From positions 62,001 through 126,000 of the forward strand of contig CAUYLG010026640.1 in NCBI GenBank assembly GCA_963573385.1: a stretch of DNA of 64,000 nucleotides. The letters are read 5' to 3'. Below the pieces are notes generated by a model. That model was not told the origin of the DNA and did not search any database. It saw nothing but the letters and a program-made list of their open reading frames with translations. This DNA is from Cacajao melanocephalus (taxonomy: Eukaryota; Chordata; Mammalia; Primates; Pitheciidae). The position numbers and the translations under genes were made by a program. The stretch's first letter is position 1. Each line of letters begins with the position of its first letter. Positions 37,771 through 51,050 of this stretch are shown piece by piece.

Positions 37771-39104
37771 AGAATAGCCTCGGAAGAGGCCTATCCGTTT
37801 TTATCACTTGAATATTTTTCTGTGTTACCAATTCATACATAAATTTTTGAAAATGAGACATGGGGAAGGATTTGTCGCAATGTGTCAATGGTTCAAGTTT
37901 TAATGGACTGTAGGCCTTCATCACATTTATTTTCACAGGAAAACTTAAGTGTAGCTTGGCGTGAAGGGATCCACATTTTCACCCATCTTTAAAATTGCTC
38001 TCTCCAGCTCACTTTTTTTGTTTTGTTTTGTTTTCTGGAACCCTTCCCTCTTTCCTCTGCTGAGGGGGACATTGGAAGCCATTATCTCCAAAATAATTGT
38101 CACTACAACCCCCTGATGTCTGGACCTGGGAAAGGTAAAAGTTCTTTTTGGCTTGAGGAAAGGTTTAGAAGCCAAGAAAATGTTTCAAGGAGTGTGGGAA
38201 GGACCAGGAAAAGTGTGAAAAGCTAAGGGTTGAGGGGCTATTTCCTGTATACTCGTCAGTATGTTACTGTCTTGTGGTCAGAATTTATGTATCTTGACTC
38301 CAACATCAGCACGCTCATAAATGACTTCACATTAACAAAACATATAATATATGCAAGTGTGTGTGTGTGTGTATGTGTGCGTGTGTGTAGGTGTGTAGAG
38401 GGAGAGAGAGACTTTCTGGCATTATGTTCATTTATCTTCTAAGTGACTTCATCTTTATTTATCTTATTCCCAGCAACATTTGCCTATCCTCAGTATTTTT
38501 CACTAAACCCCAGGTTGACACCTCAAAAGTGAAGAGATAGTCAGTTAGACCCACCAGTTAAGAAGCTTATCTGTTTGTCCAACCCTGAGCAAAGTATATG
38601 TGAAACAAATGAAATTGCATAAACCCATCCCTGTGGGAGCTTAAAATCTTCAAACAGCAACCACATTTCTCAGGGAATTCTGGCGTGGTAGGTTTACACT
38701 CAATTTCCCTAGGAATAGAGACACTCTTTTCTCTTTTATTCCATGCAAAGAAATTACAAAATATATTTATGGAAAAGTGGCACTTATATACTGGATTCTT
38801 CTTATGCCTTAGAATGTTAAAAAAGCAATATTCACGCTGCATCTAAACCCAGCTGTTTCAAGTAAATACAGTACTACAGGAAAATGTACTTTTCCTAAGA
38901 GCTGAACTTTTTGTCAAACCACAGTGAATGCTCCTAGTTCTAGAGATTAGTCATTAAGAAGAATCATTCCTGGAAAGATGGAAAGCCTGAGAAAACCTTA
39001 AAAACAGGTACTTACTGAATTTGGAATAACTGATTTAAAAATCCCAATGTTTCATACTGTAAAAGACCAGTCTGAAATCGCTGACTTCGCCATCCCTCTT
39101 AAAA
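37771..39104. other. Unclassified stretch with GT microsatellite
   Basis: Contains (TTTTG)n at about 38013-38035 and the GT/GA repeat at 38356-38411. No gene recognised. Confidence 0.45.
38356..38411 (+). repeat. (GT)n then (GA)n compound microsatellite
   Basis: GTGT repeat with AT and GC interruptions, passing into a GAGAGAGAG tract at about 38397-38411. Confidence 0.92.
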
Positions 39105-39112
39105 CCTATGCT

Positions 39113-39424
39113 GGACAGGCGCAGTGGCTCACACCTGTAATTCCAGCACTTTGGGAGGCCGAGGTGGGCGGATCACAAGGTCAGTAGTTTGAGACCAGCC
39201 TGGCCAAATATAGTGAAACCCTGTCTCTACTAAAAACTACAAAAACTAGCCAGGCATGGTGGCGTGTGCCTGTAGTCTCAGCTACTCGGGAGGCTGAGGC
39301 AGAAGAATCGCTGGAACCTGGGAGGCAGAGGTTTCAGTGAGCTAAGATGGTGCCACTATACTCCAGCCTGGGTAATAGAGCGAGACTCTGTCTCAAAAAC
39401 CAAACAAACAAACAACAAAAAAAT
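39113..39424 (+). mobile_element. AluS-like element (plus)
   Basis: Full Alu starting 'ggacaggcgcagtggctcacacctgtaattccagc' with the tail (AAAC)n-type 'aaaaaccaaacaaacaaacaac'. Target duplication cctatgct at 39105-39112 and 39425-39432. Confidence 0.95.
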
Positions 39425-39432
39425 CCTATGCT

Positions 39433-40346
39433 CCTCAAGCTCCTTTCTCCCTAACTGCTCATATCTGATAGAACTGGTTTGCAGGAGAAAAAAAGCATGG
39501 TCAATAATCAAGACAGGCTTCAGGAAGAAAAGCAAAGACATCACAATACCTCTAGGTCCTTGGGTGTAGAGGAATAAGAGACTACTTTCCTTTTGGAAAA
39601 AATTATCTGCTGTTAGTGAAGAAATTTGCATATCAAAGAGTTTTAGGAAAGGTGTCTGACTCTAAGCATGAAAAACATAATTGTGTATTCCCACCCACCA
39701 TAACATTTTACAATTCAGTGTTAAACCAATACTAAACCACAAAAAAGGAAGAAAATACAAAGTCTAATTATTGTCATGATGACTACTACATTGCTAGAAA
39801 TATTATTTTCCCAAATGCTTTCTGATGCCCCTGTTTCCTAGTGCCCTAAGCACATTCCTGGTCTGACTGTTGAGTAATCTGATACTGGTTTGCATAATTT
39901 CTGTCACTAGCACTATAAAAAACAGTACTAAGGACTCAAAAGTCAAAGTTTGGCCAAGTCTATGATAAAATAAATTTTAAATCTTACCTTTGATTTTCCA
40001 TCTAGGATAATGCTTTGACAATGTGTCCTGTAATGTGATTTAAATATAACAATGTTCTAGATACTGATCAATAATATTATAAATTGAAGACATGAGTACT
40101 TTTTTAATCTGAACAATTAAGCCAGACATTTACCTAAGAGGGAGTGATAACAAGTCCCAGGAGTGTCTGTTAGCCAGAGATATTTATTTCAAAGTTTCCT
40201 ACTCTTAAACTTCAATTCCTATGAAGTTTGACACTGAGATACTTTTCCCAATTTTAAAAATTTATGTACTCTTTGTAGAATTCAGTTGAAATCCCAACTG
40301 AATGAAGTCTATTAACAAAGTGAACAGTATTAATGAAATTATTTTT
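39433..40346. other. Unclassified AT-rich stretch
   Basis: No repeat or gene recognised. The minus-strand frame at 39356-39631 starts in unique DNA and ends in the Alu. Confidence 0.45.
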
Positions 40347-41846
<1,500 letters not shown>

Positions 41847-41854
41847 AAATTACA

Positions 41855-42158
<304 letters not shown>

Positions 42159-42302
42159 TATAGTGGAAAGAAATGTAAAGAAAAATAGAGTCTGTTTCAA
42201 AAGCAGCATCCAAAGTAATCTATAACTCTACCATTAAAATGATTCTCTCTTCAGTCTTTGTACTCATTTGCATTAGCCAAATACATACTATTATTTTCAG
42301 GG

Positions 42303-42457
42303 CATCACACCAGGCTAATTTATTTTTATTTTTTTCTGTAGAGATAGGGGGTCTCACTATGTTGCTCAGGCTGGTCTTGAACTCCTGGCTTCAAGCAATC
42401 TTCCTACCTCAGCCTCCTAAACTGCTAGGATTACAGGCATAAGCCATTGCACCCACC
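42303..42457 (-). mobile_element. Alu fragment (minus), right arm mostly missing
   Basis: 'gcatcacaccaggctaatttatttttatttttttctgtagagatag' (start of right arm plus linker) then a complete left arm to 'ggattacaggcataagccattgcaccca'. Most of the right arm and the tail are absent, so this is a deletion remnant and not a new monomer insertion. Confidence 0.85.
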
Positions 42458-43323
42458 CCCGTGGAGATAATTTTTAACTAAGATATACACTAAGATTATT
42501 TGTCTTCTGCCCCTCACACCCCACCATACAGAGCTTAGTTACATGTCACGGAAACTAATGATGACTAATTTGCACAGGAAAAGATTTATTTACAGAAATT
42601 TGGGGGTGAAGAACTAGGATAGGAAGAGAAGTAGGAAGAAGTGAAGCATCAGCCAAGACCAAACCACAAAGGCCATCCATAAAGGACACCACTGTAGCCA
42701 GTGAGACCTTCATGGCACAGAGAGCCCCGACCCTCAGCACTGTATACTTGAAGACAATGCTGAAACCTCCACAGGTGCCATTTAACCACTGCTACCTGCA
42801 GAATGAGTTCTTCACTGTTCCTGCTTCTTTGTGTTACAAGTAGCCAAAGCAAAGACCAGGACTGGCACATATCACTGGTCTGTTGCTGGTCATATACCTA
42901 CACCCTGGATGCAAAGGAGCTGGAGAAAGCAAGCATCTAGCATTGTCAGTTCCTGTACCTTTAGGAAAGCTCTGCCTCCCATGGAGACGCAAGAGGATGG
43001 ACTTTCTCAAACAGAGGAGAGACATTCAGATGCAAACAGCCCGAGTAACGACAATGTAATACTACAATGTTTTACCCATAATGACTAAAATGTCTACTGA
43101 AGAAATAAGTTATCATTTGATCTTATTGGAAGATTCTAGAAATGTCTCAGTACTGGAATAATTTTTTACTACTTCTTCTCTAGCAACTGAGAGTTAAATG
43201 CTTCCTAATATTTGGAAAGAATTGCATTGCAGGGTATGTAGCCCAATGATTTGAGAAATTTATCTTAATTCTAGAAAAAGTTAATTTCCTCCTTTGAAAA
43301 TGAAATCACATAATTCACCTAGA
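42458..43323. other. Unclassified stretch, moderately GC
   Basis: 42480-43080 is less AT-rich than its surroundings and has overlapping open frames on both strands (42831-43088 +, 42649-42870 -). None has a recognisable motif, and the overlap on both strands argues against coding. An unidentified LTR or old repeat is possible. Confidence 0.4.
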
Positions 43324-43545
43324 TAGTAGTTTAGTATATGGGCTTTGGAATCTGCCTAGCTCACCTGCTTTCCCACCTGTGTCCTTGGACAAGTGAATTG
43401 TACTCTCTCTGCCTCAGTTTCCTCATCTGTAAAACATGATGATTATGCCTCTGATGAAAAGATACTGTAATGATTATGAAAGATACTACAAGAGTTTAAA
43501 ACAATGTGTGGGACCTAGAGAGAGCTCAATAAATGTTCTATTTTA
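43324..43545 (+). mobile_element. MIR SINE (plus), near full length
   Basis: 'agtagtttagtatatgggctttggaatctgcctagctcacc', 'tgtgtccttggacaagtgaattgtactctctctgcctcagtttcctcatctgtaaaac', then 'ggacctagagagagctcaataaatgttc'. Best preserved MIR in the window. Confidence 0.93.
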
Positions 43546-43792
43546 TCAGAATAAATATGCAATGTCGCAACATGAAGCCGCTTTTTAACAACCTCACTGT
43601 AATTTCCATGTTTTAACTTGATTCTGTTTCATTTCATTAATGGGTTACCTTCAACTATATGGAAAGGCCAATCATCTGATACTTCTACTATAACAAGAGA
43701 AAAGAGAAGAGATTGTCTGTTTTATCCTTTAAGAAAGGTAAGTGGAATAGGTCATTCCGCTTACAGTAAAAGTAATAGTTTTATAACAATGA

Positions 43793-44088
43793 TTTTTCTT
43801 TCAGACAGGATCTTGCTCTGTTGCCCAGGCTAAGTGCAGTGGTATGATCATAGCTTACTGCATCCTCAACCACGTCCTGTGCTCAAACCATCCTCCCTGT
43901 CAGCCTCCTGAGTAGTTGGGACTGCAGGCATGTACCATCATGCCTGATAATTTTTTATTTTTATTTTTTGTAGAGAAAAAATCTCACTATGTTGCCCAGG
44001 TTGGTCTCAAACTCGTAGCCTCAAGCGATCCTCCCACCTCAGCCTCCCAGAGCACCTGGACTAGAGTCCAAAGCCACCATGCCCAGCC
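43793..44088 (-). mobile_element. AluJ (minus) with target duplication
   Basis: 'agacaggatcttgctctgttgcccagg', 'catagcttactgcatcctcaacc', linker 'aattttttatttttattttttgtagag', end 'gccaccatgcccagccc'. Target duplication of 13 bases (taacaatg then a/c then tttt) at 43784-43796 and 44092-44104, one mismatch. Confidence 0.93.
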
Positions 44089-44104
44089 CATTAACAATGC
44101 TTTT

Positions 44105-44905
44105 ATTCACAAAGTTACAGGTAAAAGGCAAGGAACGTATCTTTCTAAAGCTTAGGTTGGAAACAACAATGTATAATAATAGCTGGACTGGCTCTCAATA
44201 TAAATTTTACCCTCTAGATTGCTAACTGACATGGTATATCAATATCTCAATATCAGTCTCAATGTGAAACATCTTTGATGACACCTCATACTTTGTATTT
44301 TCCTACAGAGTAAGCTTCTTGAGGGCCAGAGTTTATGTGCTCAATAAAAATCAATCAAAATAAAAGCTGTAATATAATGACCAGATGATAGCACATACCC
44401 AGTAGTATACAGAATATTTTTCATAACAGAGCATATACAGGAGTTAGTCAACATCTACATAGAGGTTGTTTTCTAGAAATCAAATGAAAGCCCAGGTCAT
44501 TGTCACCATTTGGTACATTTGTTATATGTGTACTGAATTTCTTACCTGGGCCAGGCACTGATAGCTAGGCAAGGATAAATCAGACCTGATCCTGTGTTTC
44601 AGAGTTTACAGACTAAAGGAAGCCTAATCAAATATACCACATATTTATATTTCATATTTGTAGTAGCAAGTTAAAAAGTGATTACTGCTCCAAAATATTT
44701 AAATAAAATATTTTTAAGAGGTAGGAAGAGAGAGAAATTATTCCTACTAAATGCATTTTAAGGAAAAAAATGACACTCTCTCTTGTCCATAGGAAAGCAA
44801 CTTTTAATCACACTGTCATTACTTTCTTTCCAAATGAAACAGAAAAACTTTCTTTAGAAATCAGAAAACGTAATTGTTTTAGCAAATTACATTTCATGCA
44901 GATCT
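44105..44905. other. Non-coding; weak L2 and old-repeat traces
   Basis: 'gagtaagcttcttgagggccagag' near 44309-44332 resembles L2 3' sequence. About 44530-44640 resembles the unnamed old repeat (gggccaggcactgatagc ... cagagtttacagactaaagg). No gene. Confidence 0.4.
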
Positions 44906-44943
44906 TTTTATTTTATTTTATTTTATTTTATTTTATTTATTTT
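44906..44943 (-). repeat. (TTTTA)n pentanucleotide tail of Alu
   Basis: At least six TTTTA units, then TTTATTTTT, at the tail side of the minus-strand Alu that follows. Confidence 0.95.
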
Positions 44944-45230
44944 TGAGATGGAGTCTCATTCTGTTGCCCAGGCTGGAGTGCAGTGCGGCAATCTCAATTC
45001 ACTGCAACCTCTGTCTCCCAGACTCATGTGATTCTCTTTTCTCATTCCTCAGCCTCCCTAGTGGTTGGGACTACAGGCGCACACCAGTGCACCCAGATTA
45101 ATTTTTGTATTTTTAGTAGAGACAAGGTTTCTCCATGTTGGCCAGGCTGGTCTTGACTCCTGCCTCAGGTGATCTATCCACCTCAGCCTACCAAAGGGCT
45201 GGGATTACAGGCATGAGCCACCACGTCCAG
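44944..45230 (-). mobile_element. AluS-like element (minus)
   Basis: 'gagatggagtctcattctgttgcccaggctgg', 'tttttgtatttttagtagagac', 'ggctgggattacaggcatgagccaccacgtccag'. A 10-base insertion (ttttctcatt) lies in the right arm near 45039. Confidence 0.93.
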
Positions 45231-45670
45231 TTCATGTATTAGATCTTAAGAAAATTTGTATTTACTATTTATTTTAGTAAGTAGTGAACTTATCCAAAAA
45301 AACATACTCCCAGACTCAAAAAATGTATTCTTGGTATTCAGGCTTATATTTTCCAGATTAGAAAATAGGTCCACTGTGCAAGAAATGGGGTCCCAAGGCT
45401 AAATGTTCAACGTTTTTGACACTATGATATACTTTTCATTCAAAGACCAGGCATGCCATTTAGAAAAGAAACAGCACCATCAGTATTCTACAAAGATCAG
45501 TATACATAACATTGAAAGAAATACATAAGTTCAGAGCTTGAATTCTATGTGGGGGAAAAAAACATCAAAAACTTTTAACCTTGTTTTTAGAAAAAAAAAT
45601 TACTTTTTACAGATCAATTTTAAGAAAAGCAAAATCTGCAATGTGATTTTTAAAAAAAGAGTATTAGATC
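45231..45670. other. Unclassified AT-rich stretch
   Basis: No repeat or gene recognised. Confidence 0.45.
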
Positions 45671-45891
45671 AGTATGGTGACTATGGTTTACAATAATGTA
45701 TACTTCAAAATAGCTTGAAAAGAAGAATTGAATGGTTCTAGCATAAAAAGAAGATACATCTTTAAGGTGATGGAAATCCCAAAGACATTGATTTGATCTT
45801 AACAAGTTTTATGAATGTATTAAATTATCACATGGTACCCTAAAACTATGTGCATCTATTATGCATCAATAAAAATAAATAGAAGAAAAAA
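45671..45891 (+). mobile_element. Old L1 3' end (plus)
   Basis: 'agtatggtgactatggtttacaataatgtatacttcaaaatagcttgaaaag', 'aaggtgatggaaatccc', 'gatttgatcttaacaag', 'tatcacatggtaccctaaaactatgtgcatctattatgcatcaataaaaataaa' is an L1PB/L1MA-type 3' UTR running into an A-rich end. Confidence 0.82.
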
Positions 45892-45924
45892 ATCTAGGGT
45901 AATGATTACCTTTTCTTTCTACTA

Positions 45925-46110
45925 GTTCTGGAATTCACTCATTTCATCACCTCTTGCCTTCTGAAAGGACAGGTGTCTGCTGCTTCCTGCATCTGACTCA
46001 CGCACGTCAGGCGGAGGCTGCCCGCTGTAGCACAGAGCTGGCGAGGCACTGCCTCCTGTAAGAGCAGCGGATTGGAAACACCCTGGCTTCCCACCAACTC
46101 CATAAATAAG
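45925..46110. promoter_or_regulatory. Candidate regulatory segment (AP-1 and CRE half-site, CpGs)
   Basis: Unusually GC- and CpG-rich for this window. Contains TGACTCA (45994-46000), an AP-1 core, then ACGTCA (46004-46009), and about six CpGs between 46000 and 46070. The minus-strand frame across it (45922-46143) lacks a recognisable domain. No known repeat recognised. Confidence 0.3.
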
Positions 46111-46741
46111 GCTCTCTTGTGCCATGGTTTTAAATACCTTCATTTTAAAATTAGATTTTGATTTTTTTTTTCTCAGAAACAGCTAAATCTCTGTTAAGCT
46201 ACCAAAACATATTTTACAACTTAGTGTGGTCTGCCTTCCTGCTTTTTTTACAGCTGCTACTTTTAAGAGAGAACATTTTGCTTTCCAAATGAGAATAGAG
46301 GCTTTTATTTAAAGGAGGAATTTTTCTGCTTGTTGTCATCTGGGCATCCTCACTCTCTAGTTTTTTATATATAATTCCAGAACTTACTTAAAACATCTTC
46401 ATATGCAAACTGAAACAGCCTAAGAGTTTAAATGTTCACACTTTCAAATGTGATAGAAAACATAAAAACTAAAAAATAAACCAAGTCAGATCACAAAGGG
46501 CACAAAATAATGCCAACTTGTTTTCACCTTTTCTCCATCTAGAATCACTTATTATGCTATCTACATATGAAAAGTTAATAAAAGGGATTCACAACACAAT
46601 TGTTCTATTTAGTCACCTATGGCAAAAAATAGCCACACCATTAGTATCAACTCTGGTTATAAAAATATTTATATTTTTTACACAAGCATACACACTTTAA
46701 TATGGTAGCTGTACTATCTATGGATTTTTCATTTTCATGTT
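46111..46741. other. Unclassified AT-rich stretch
   Basis: No repeat or gene recognised. Confidence 0.45.
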
Positions 46742-47034
46742 TATTTTTATAAGAAACAGAGTCTCACTCTGTCACCGACACTGGAGTGCAGTGGTGTGAT
46801 CATAGATCACTGGAACTCCAAACTCCTGGGCTCAAGTGGTCCTCCTCTTAGCCTCTTCAGTAGCTGGGGCTACATGCACATGCCATCGCACTGGACTAAT
46901 TATTATTTTGTTTTTTTGTAGAGACAGTGTCTCATCATGTTACCCAGGCTGGTCCCAAACTCCTGGCCTCAAGCAATCCTCCCACCTTGGCCTCTGAAAG
47001 TGCTTGAATTATAAGCATGAGCCACCATGCCTAA
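46742..47034 (-). mobile_element. AluJ (minus)
   Basis: 'aacagagtctcactctgtcaccgacactggagtgcagtggtgtgatcatagatcactgg', linker 'attattattttgtttttttgtagagacag', end 'gcatgagccaccatgcctaac'. Confidence 0.93.
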
Positions 47035-48837
47035 CTTTTCAAATACACAGCACAATCACATACTAATTTTTGCTAAAGGAATTCTGGTATTTGGAAGATA
47101 GAATGATCTCCATGTAAACCCACATCTGTAGCAGGGATAATCATAGGTAATAAATGTGATTTTCTTAATATTTCTCTAGAAATTTTTTTCAAAACATGGG
47201 GAGTATATTAATTTTACATTAAATATCTCCCTTGGTAGTTACATATCATTTCCTAAGGACAGATGCACATTCCATTTACTTGAACAAAGATCAATGAATG
47301 CAGCTTTGCAAAACCAGAGCTGCCATTTTTCAGGGAGTTCATAGGGCATGATCTTCTATTAAACAGAGGAATTTAGCCTCCATGTTTACTATATAATTAG
47401 GGTTCATCTACTTATATGAAAGAACAATTAATACTGTATCAGAGCACTGGTGTTTCTTCTCCTCCCCACACCTCCCGGCCATGGGTTACCTTCACCTGCC
47501 GTCCTCTAGGCTCCCAGCGCCCTTAACCCTCCACTCTCCACATCGTACTGAAATTAATCACCTGTATGTCAATCTTCACAACTCTGTGTGTACCTTAAGG
47601 GCAGGGAAAATGTGGGTGCTGTTCTTTTAGTCAAGTGATTAAAAATAAATTGTTTCTGACCTGCATGGTAAGAGAGCCTAACTAGGCAACAGCTTAAAAT
47701 GGGTTTCACAAAATTACGAGTGGTTTCTATGTACATTCCAGCAGCACAATATATTATTCAAAGCCTCCATCGTAAATATAGCATTCAAAAGGCAGTACAA
47801 TTTGATTGCTTTATTCCTAGACCTGACTTTTTCAACTAACTTTCCTCTATATCAACTTCTTTATCTACCAGGAAATGTCACTGCCATTTAAAGTACTCTT
47901 TACATTTAACTTCTCTAATCTTTTCAGGTATTTGAAAATTGCTGTCAGTGATAGCTAAAATATGCCATGTTTTGAAAAAACATTTTAATAGACATATACC
48001 TATATAAAGCAGAGCTTCATTGAAAAGTGTTATGCTTTAAAATAATATAAAAGCAAAAAAATGCATGTTCCACATAATAAACTCTGGTGGTCTATACTTT
48101 TGCAAACTGATTTCCATTGGCTTAAGCTAATACAGCTTACCTCAGCTACAATCTCTCAAAGAAAATATAAGGGTGTTTCTACATTACACCATCTAATTCG
48201 ATCTTACTGAAAGTGGTCTGGAAGGCCTGCCTGGCAAGAAAACAAAACAAAAGCAAAATTAAAAAAAAAATCCTTTATATTTCCAACCAAGCAGTATTTA
48301 ATTATTTATTGAGTACCTACTATGTTCAAACACCGTGCTCCACGGTGCCAGAGTATCAGAGGGCCCTCTGGCATCTTAGAAGCAATTTGACAAACAAAAA
48401 CTAAGTCCCTCATTTTAAATGATACAAGAAAATACAAGAGTAGAAGTGGATTAGTTACCTAAGAAAGAGATAAACACTACACAAGCTTGGCAAAGGTGGA
48501 AATGGGAACCAAGAGGCTTAGGACAAATGAATTTAAAAGGGAGTTTGAAGGGAGTTTGAAAAGAACTTTCAGCAGGGTTGGATTTTACTTGGTGGATAAA
48601 GGTAGAGAAAACATCAGCATTGTCATGAGCATGCACAAATGAAATTAGGAAGAAAAGTAAGTATATTGGAAAAACTTCTTATCAGATAGAAATTTCTAGA
48701 AGACAAGTGCCTAGAAGTAAGTTAGAGAAGTAGTTCGAGTTATTGAATGTCAAACCATATTTGAAATGTATTCTCAAACCCCTTGGGGGGTGGAAAAAAA
48801 GGAACTGCTGATAGCTGAAGGCTTAAATTTTAAGACA
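47035..48837. other. Unclassified stretch with adjacent short hairpins
   Basis: Includes a weak L2-like trace near 47570-47612, a C-rich patch near 47460-47545, and two adjacent stem-loops at 48331-48372 (caccgtg/cacggtg and gccagag/ctctggc) inside a sequence resembling 'attgagtacctactatgt' of old SINE/LINE 3' ends. No gene. Confidence 0.45.
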
Positions 48838-49020
48838 GTGGTTCTCAAAGCATGATCCAGGGAACACCAGCACCTGCATTTCCTAGGAATTTGTTAGAAA
48901 CACAATTTGGGCTCCATCTGAGATTTACTGAATCAAAAACTCAGGGTGCAGCCCATATTCTTATGTTTGAATAAGGCTTTTGGATGATTTGGGTGCACAT
49001 TCAAGTTTGAGAACCACTGG
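48838..49020 (-). mobile_element. MER20 hAT element (minus)
   Basis: Starts CAGTGGTTCTCAAAG and ends TTTGAGAACCACTG, so both terminal inverted repeats are intact. Interior is decayed: 'ccagcacctgcatttcctaggaatttgttagaaacac', 'atttactgaatcaaaaactcagggtgcagccc'. No clear 8-base target duplication. Confidence 0.93.
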
Positions 49021-49887
49021 TTTAAATAAATTGAAATAATCAAAGAAATTTATCAGACAGATTGTTCCCTGGATGGTAAAAACAACAGAAACCTGTGAAA
49101 ATGAGAGAGAGAGGTTTCATACCATTTCCAACTAGAAGACCAAAAAAAAAAAAAAAGAGAAAGTAAATGTTTCTTAGCGATTTGCTGTTTGACATTTAAC
49201 AGATTTCAAGATCACCTTTTAAAGTTTTATTAGAGCTTCCCTCTTCGAAGCTCATCATAAAAAAATTAAAAATGACTAAGTCTAGAGTGGGGATTACAGC
49301 CTACTACATTTCCTTCCCTCTCCTAAATAAGAAATAGAAAGATTTCTTTTCACCACATGTGTCATGAAGGAAGGGGGGAAAAGGAGAAGTAACATTTATT
49401 TTGAGACTTCTCTCTGTATAGATAGGAAACTAGAGTTCAAAAAGGTAAGAAAACTTTAACCAATTTGCAGGCACGAGACAAGAAATTAAGTCCTTTAGCT
49501 TCTATATAGTAGTATCATCCTGGAATCCCAAAGATTCCCATATAAATAAAGAATTCATATTATTCCCAATTTACTTGATGCTCAAGAGATTCTTTGGAAG
49601 TTTTCATATTTTTAATGTAATGGATATAATGTTTTACAAATACTTTAAAAACAGATTCCATTCTGTTTGCTCCTTAAATCATTTATTTCCTTACAGGTTT
49701 CCACAGCTAAGGACATGAGGGTCTGTTACATGATCTCTTTAGTAGACGGAAGTCACTAAATGTGGCAGAAAGGCTTAAATTCCAGCCAGAAAGAGACAGA
49801 GATAGCAAACCCATCCCCGCCCTAAGGGTCTGTGCAAAGGAGGTAGGTGGAAGAAGAGTAATGGTTTGCCAAGTCACTCAGTGTTAT
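49021..49887. other. Unclassified AT-rich stretch
   Basis: No repeat or gene recognised; a 15-A run lies at about 49142-49156. Confidence 0.45.
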
Positions 49888-50250
49888 GCATGGTTTGACT
49901 GTGTTCCCCACCCAAATCTTGTCTTGAATTGTAGCTCCCGTAATTCTCTCATGTTGTGGGGAGGGACCCAGTAGGAGATAACTGAATCATGGGGGCAGTT
50001 TCCTCCATACTGTTCTTGTGGTAGTGAATAAGTCTCAGGAGATCTGTTGGTTTTATAAGGGGAAACCCCTTTCACTTGGCTGTCATTCTCTTCTCGTCTG
50101 CCACCACATGAGACATGTCTTTCACTCTCCGCCATGACTGTGAGGCTTCCCCAGCCATATGGAACTGTGAGTCTGTTAAATCTCTTTCTTTTGTAAATTG
50201 CCCAGTATCAAGTATGCCTTTATCAGCAGTGTGAAAATGAACTAACACCC
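49888..50250 (+). mobile_element. Solo THE1/MST LTR (ERVL-MaLR, plus)
   Basis: 'atggtttgactgtgttccccacccaaatcttgtcttgaattgtagctcccg', 'gagataactgaatcatgggggcag', 'gtggtagtgaataagtctcaggagatctg', 'tgaggcttccccagccatatggaactgtgagtc', 'gcccagtatcaagtatgcctttatcagcagtgtgaaaatgaactaaca'. Same family as 15007-15360. No clean 5-base duplication found. No internal region. Confidence 0.92.
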
Positions 50251-50848
50251 TGAGTTGCTCTCTGAGCTTTGCCTCAATGCCGGGAAGCCTAAGGGAAGCA
50301 GGATTTGGGTCCCAAATTCTGGTTAGGATTCTGTGAGGAGATTGCCTGGTGGGCTACCTGGACCTCCCTTAGGGTCAACTTTTGGGCAGAGAGTACTAGG
50401 AGGGAGAGCTATACCCTGTACCTGGGTAACACTGGTCTGGCTCAGCAATCCCTAGAGCCCTCCTGGGAAGAATTTAGAAAGCAGCTGAGCTGCAAACCAG
50501 AGGCTTGGCATCCATCCCTCCATGCCAAGTGATCAAGGCTGGAGGTAGGTCAGAGGCCGTTGAGTGACAAGCCAGTGACTCAGGAGGCCTTCATGCCCAG
50601 AAAGACCAATGTGAGGGTGAATACTGAAGAAAAGGGGAGGAGTTACCTGGTCCTTCCCAAGTTGAAAAAGAGCAGATCACAAAGTATACCACCATCAGAT
50701 ATGCAGGCCAGCAGGGCCCTGGACATGGGCAGAGCCCTAGGACCCTCGCTCTTCTTTCATGAGAAAGTTGCTCCTTTGTCACTCGGCAATCTAAGAGATT
50801 TATTTCTCATCTACTCTATGTTAACTGACAGACATGTTTGTAGCCTTT
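50251..50848. other. Unclassified, less AT-rich stretch
   Basis: Two plus-strand frames (50305-50532, 50560-50871) cover it, but neither resembles a known protein, they are in different frames, and no splice arrangement is convincing. Treated as non-coding. Confidence 0.4.
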
Positions 50849-51050
50849 CTTATTATCAGACACTATTCTAAGAGCTTTAGAAATGTTAATCCATCTAGTA
50901 CAATCCCGGTGATGAGAGTTAGGAACTGCTATTACCCCTGTTTACAATGAAAAAATTGAGGTCTAGAGAGGTTCAGAAAAGGCTAAGTAGAGGAGCTGGG
51001 AGTCAAAGCCACTGCATCACAGCAAGTATCCCACTTGATTGACTGTTACC
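50849..51050 (-). mobile_element. MIR SINE (minus)
   Basis: 'tattatcagacactattctaagagctttagaaatgttaatcc', 'ggaactgctattacccctgtttacaatgaaaaaattgaggtctagagaggttcag', 'gctgggagtcaaagcc' is antisense MIR. Confidence 0.88.

Noticed and set aside
42649..43088. Possible coding segment with open frames on both strands
   Set aside because: Simultaneous open frames on both strands with no motif suggest composition effects or an unidentified repeat.
50305..50871. Two plus-strand frames as a possible two-exon gene next to the THE1/MST LTR
   Set aside because: Different frames, no convincing splice sites, no recognisable domain; LTR-driven transcription is possible but unsupported.
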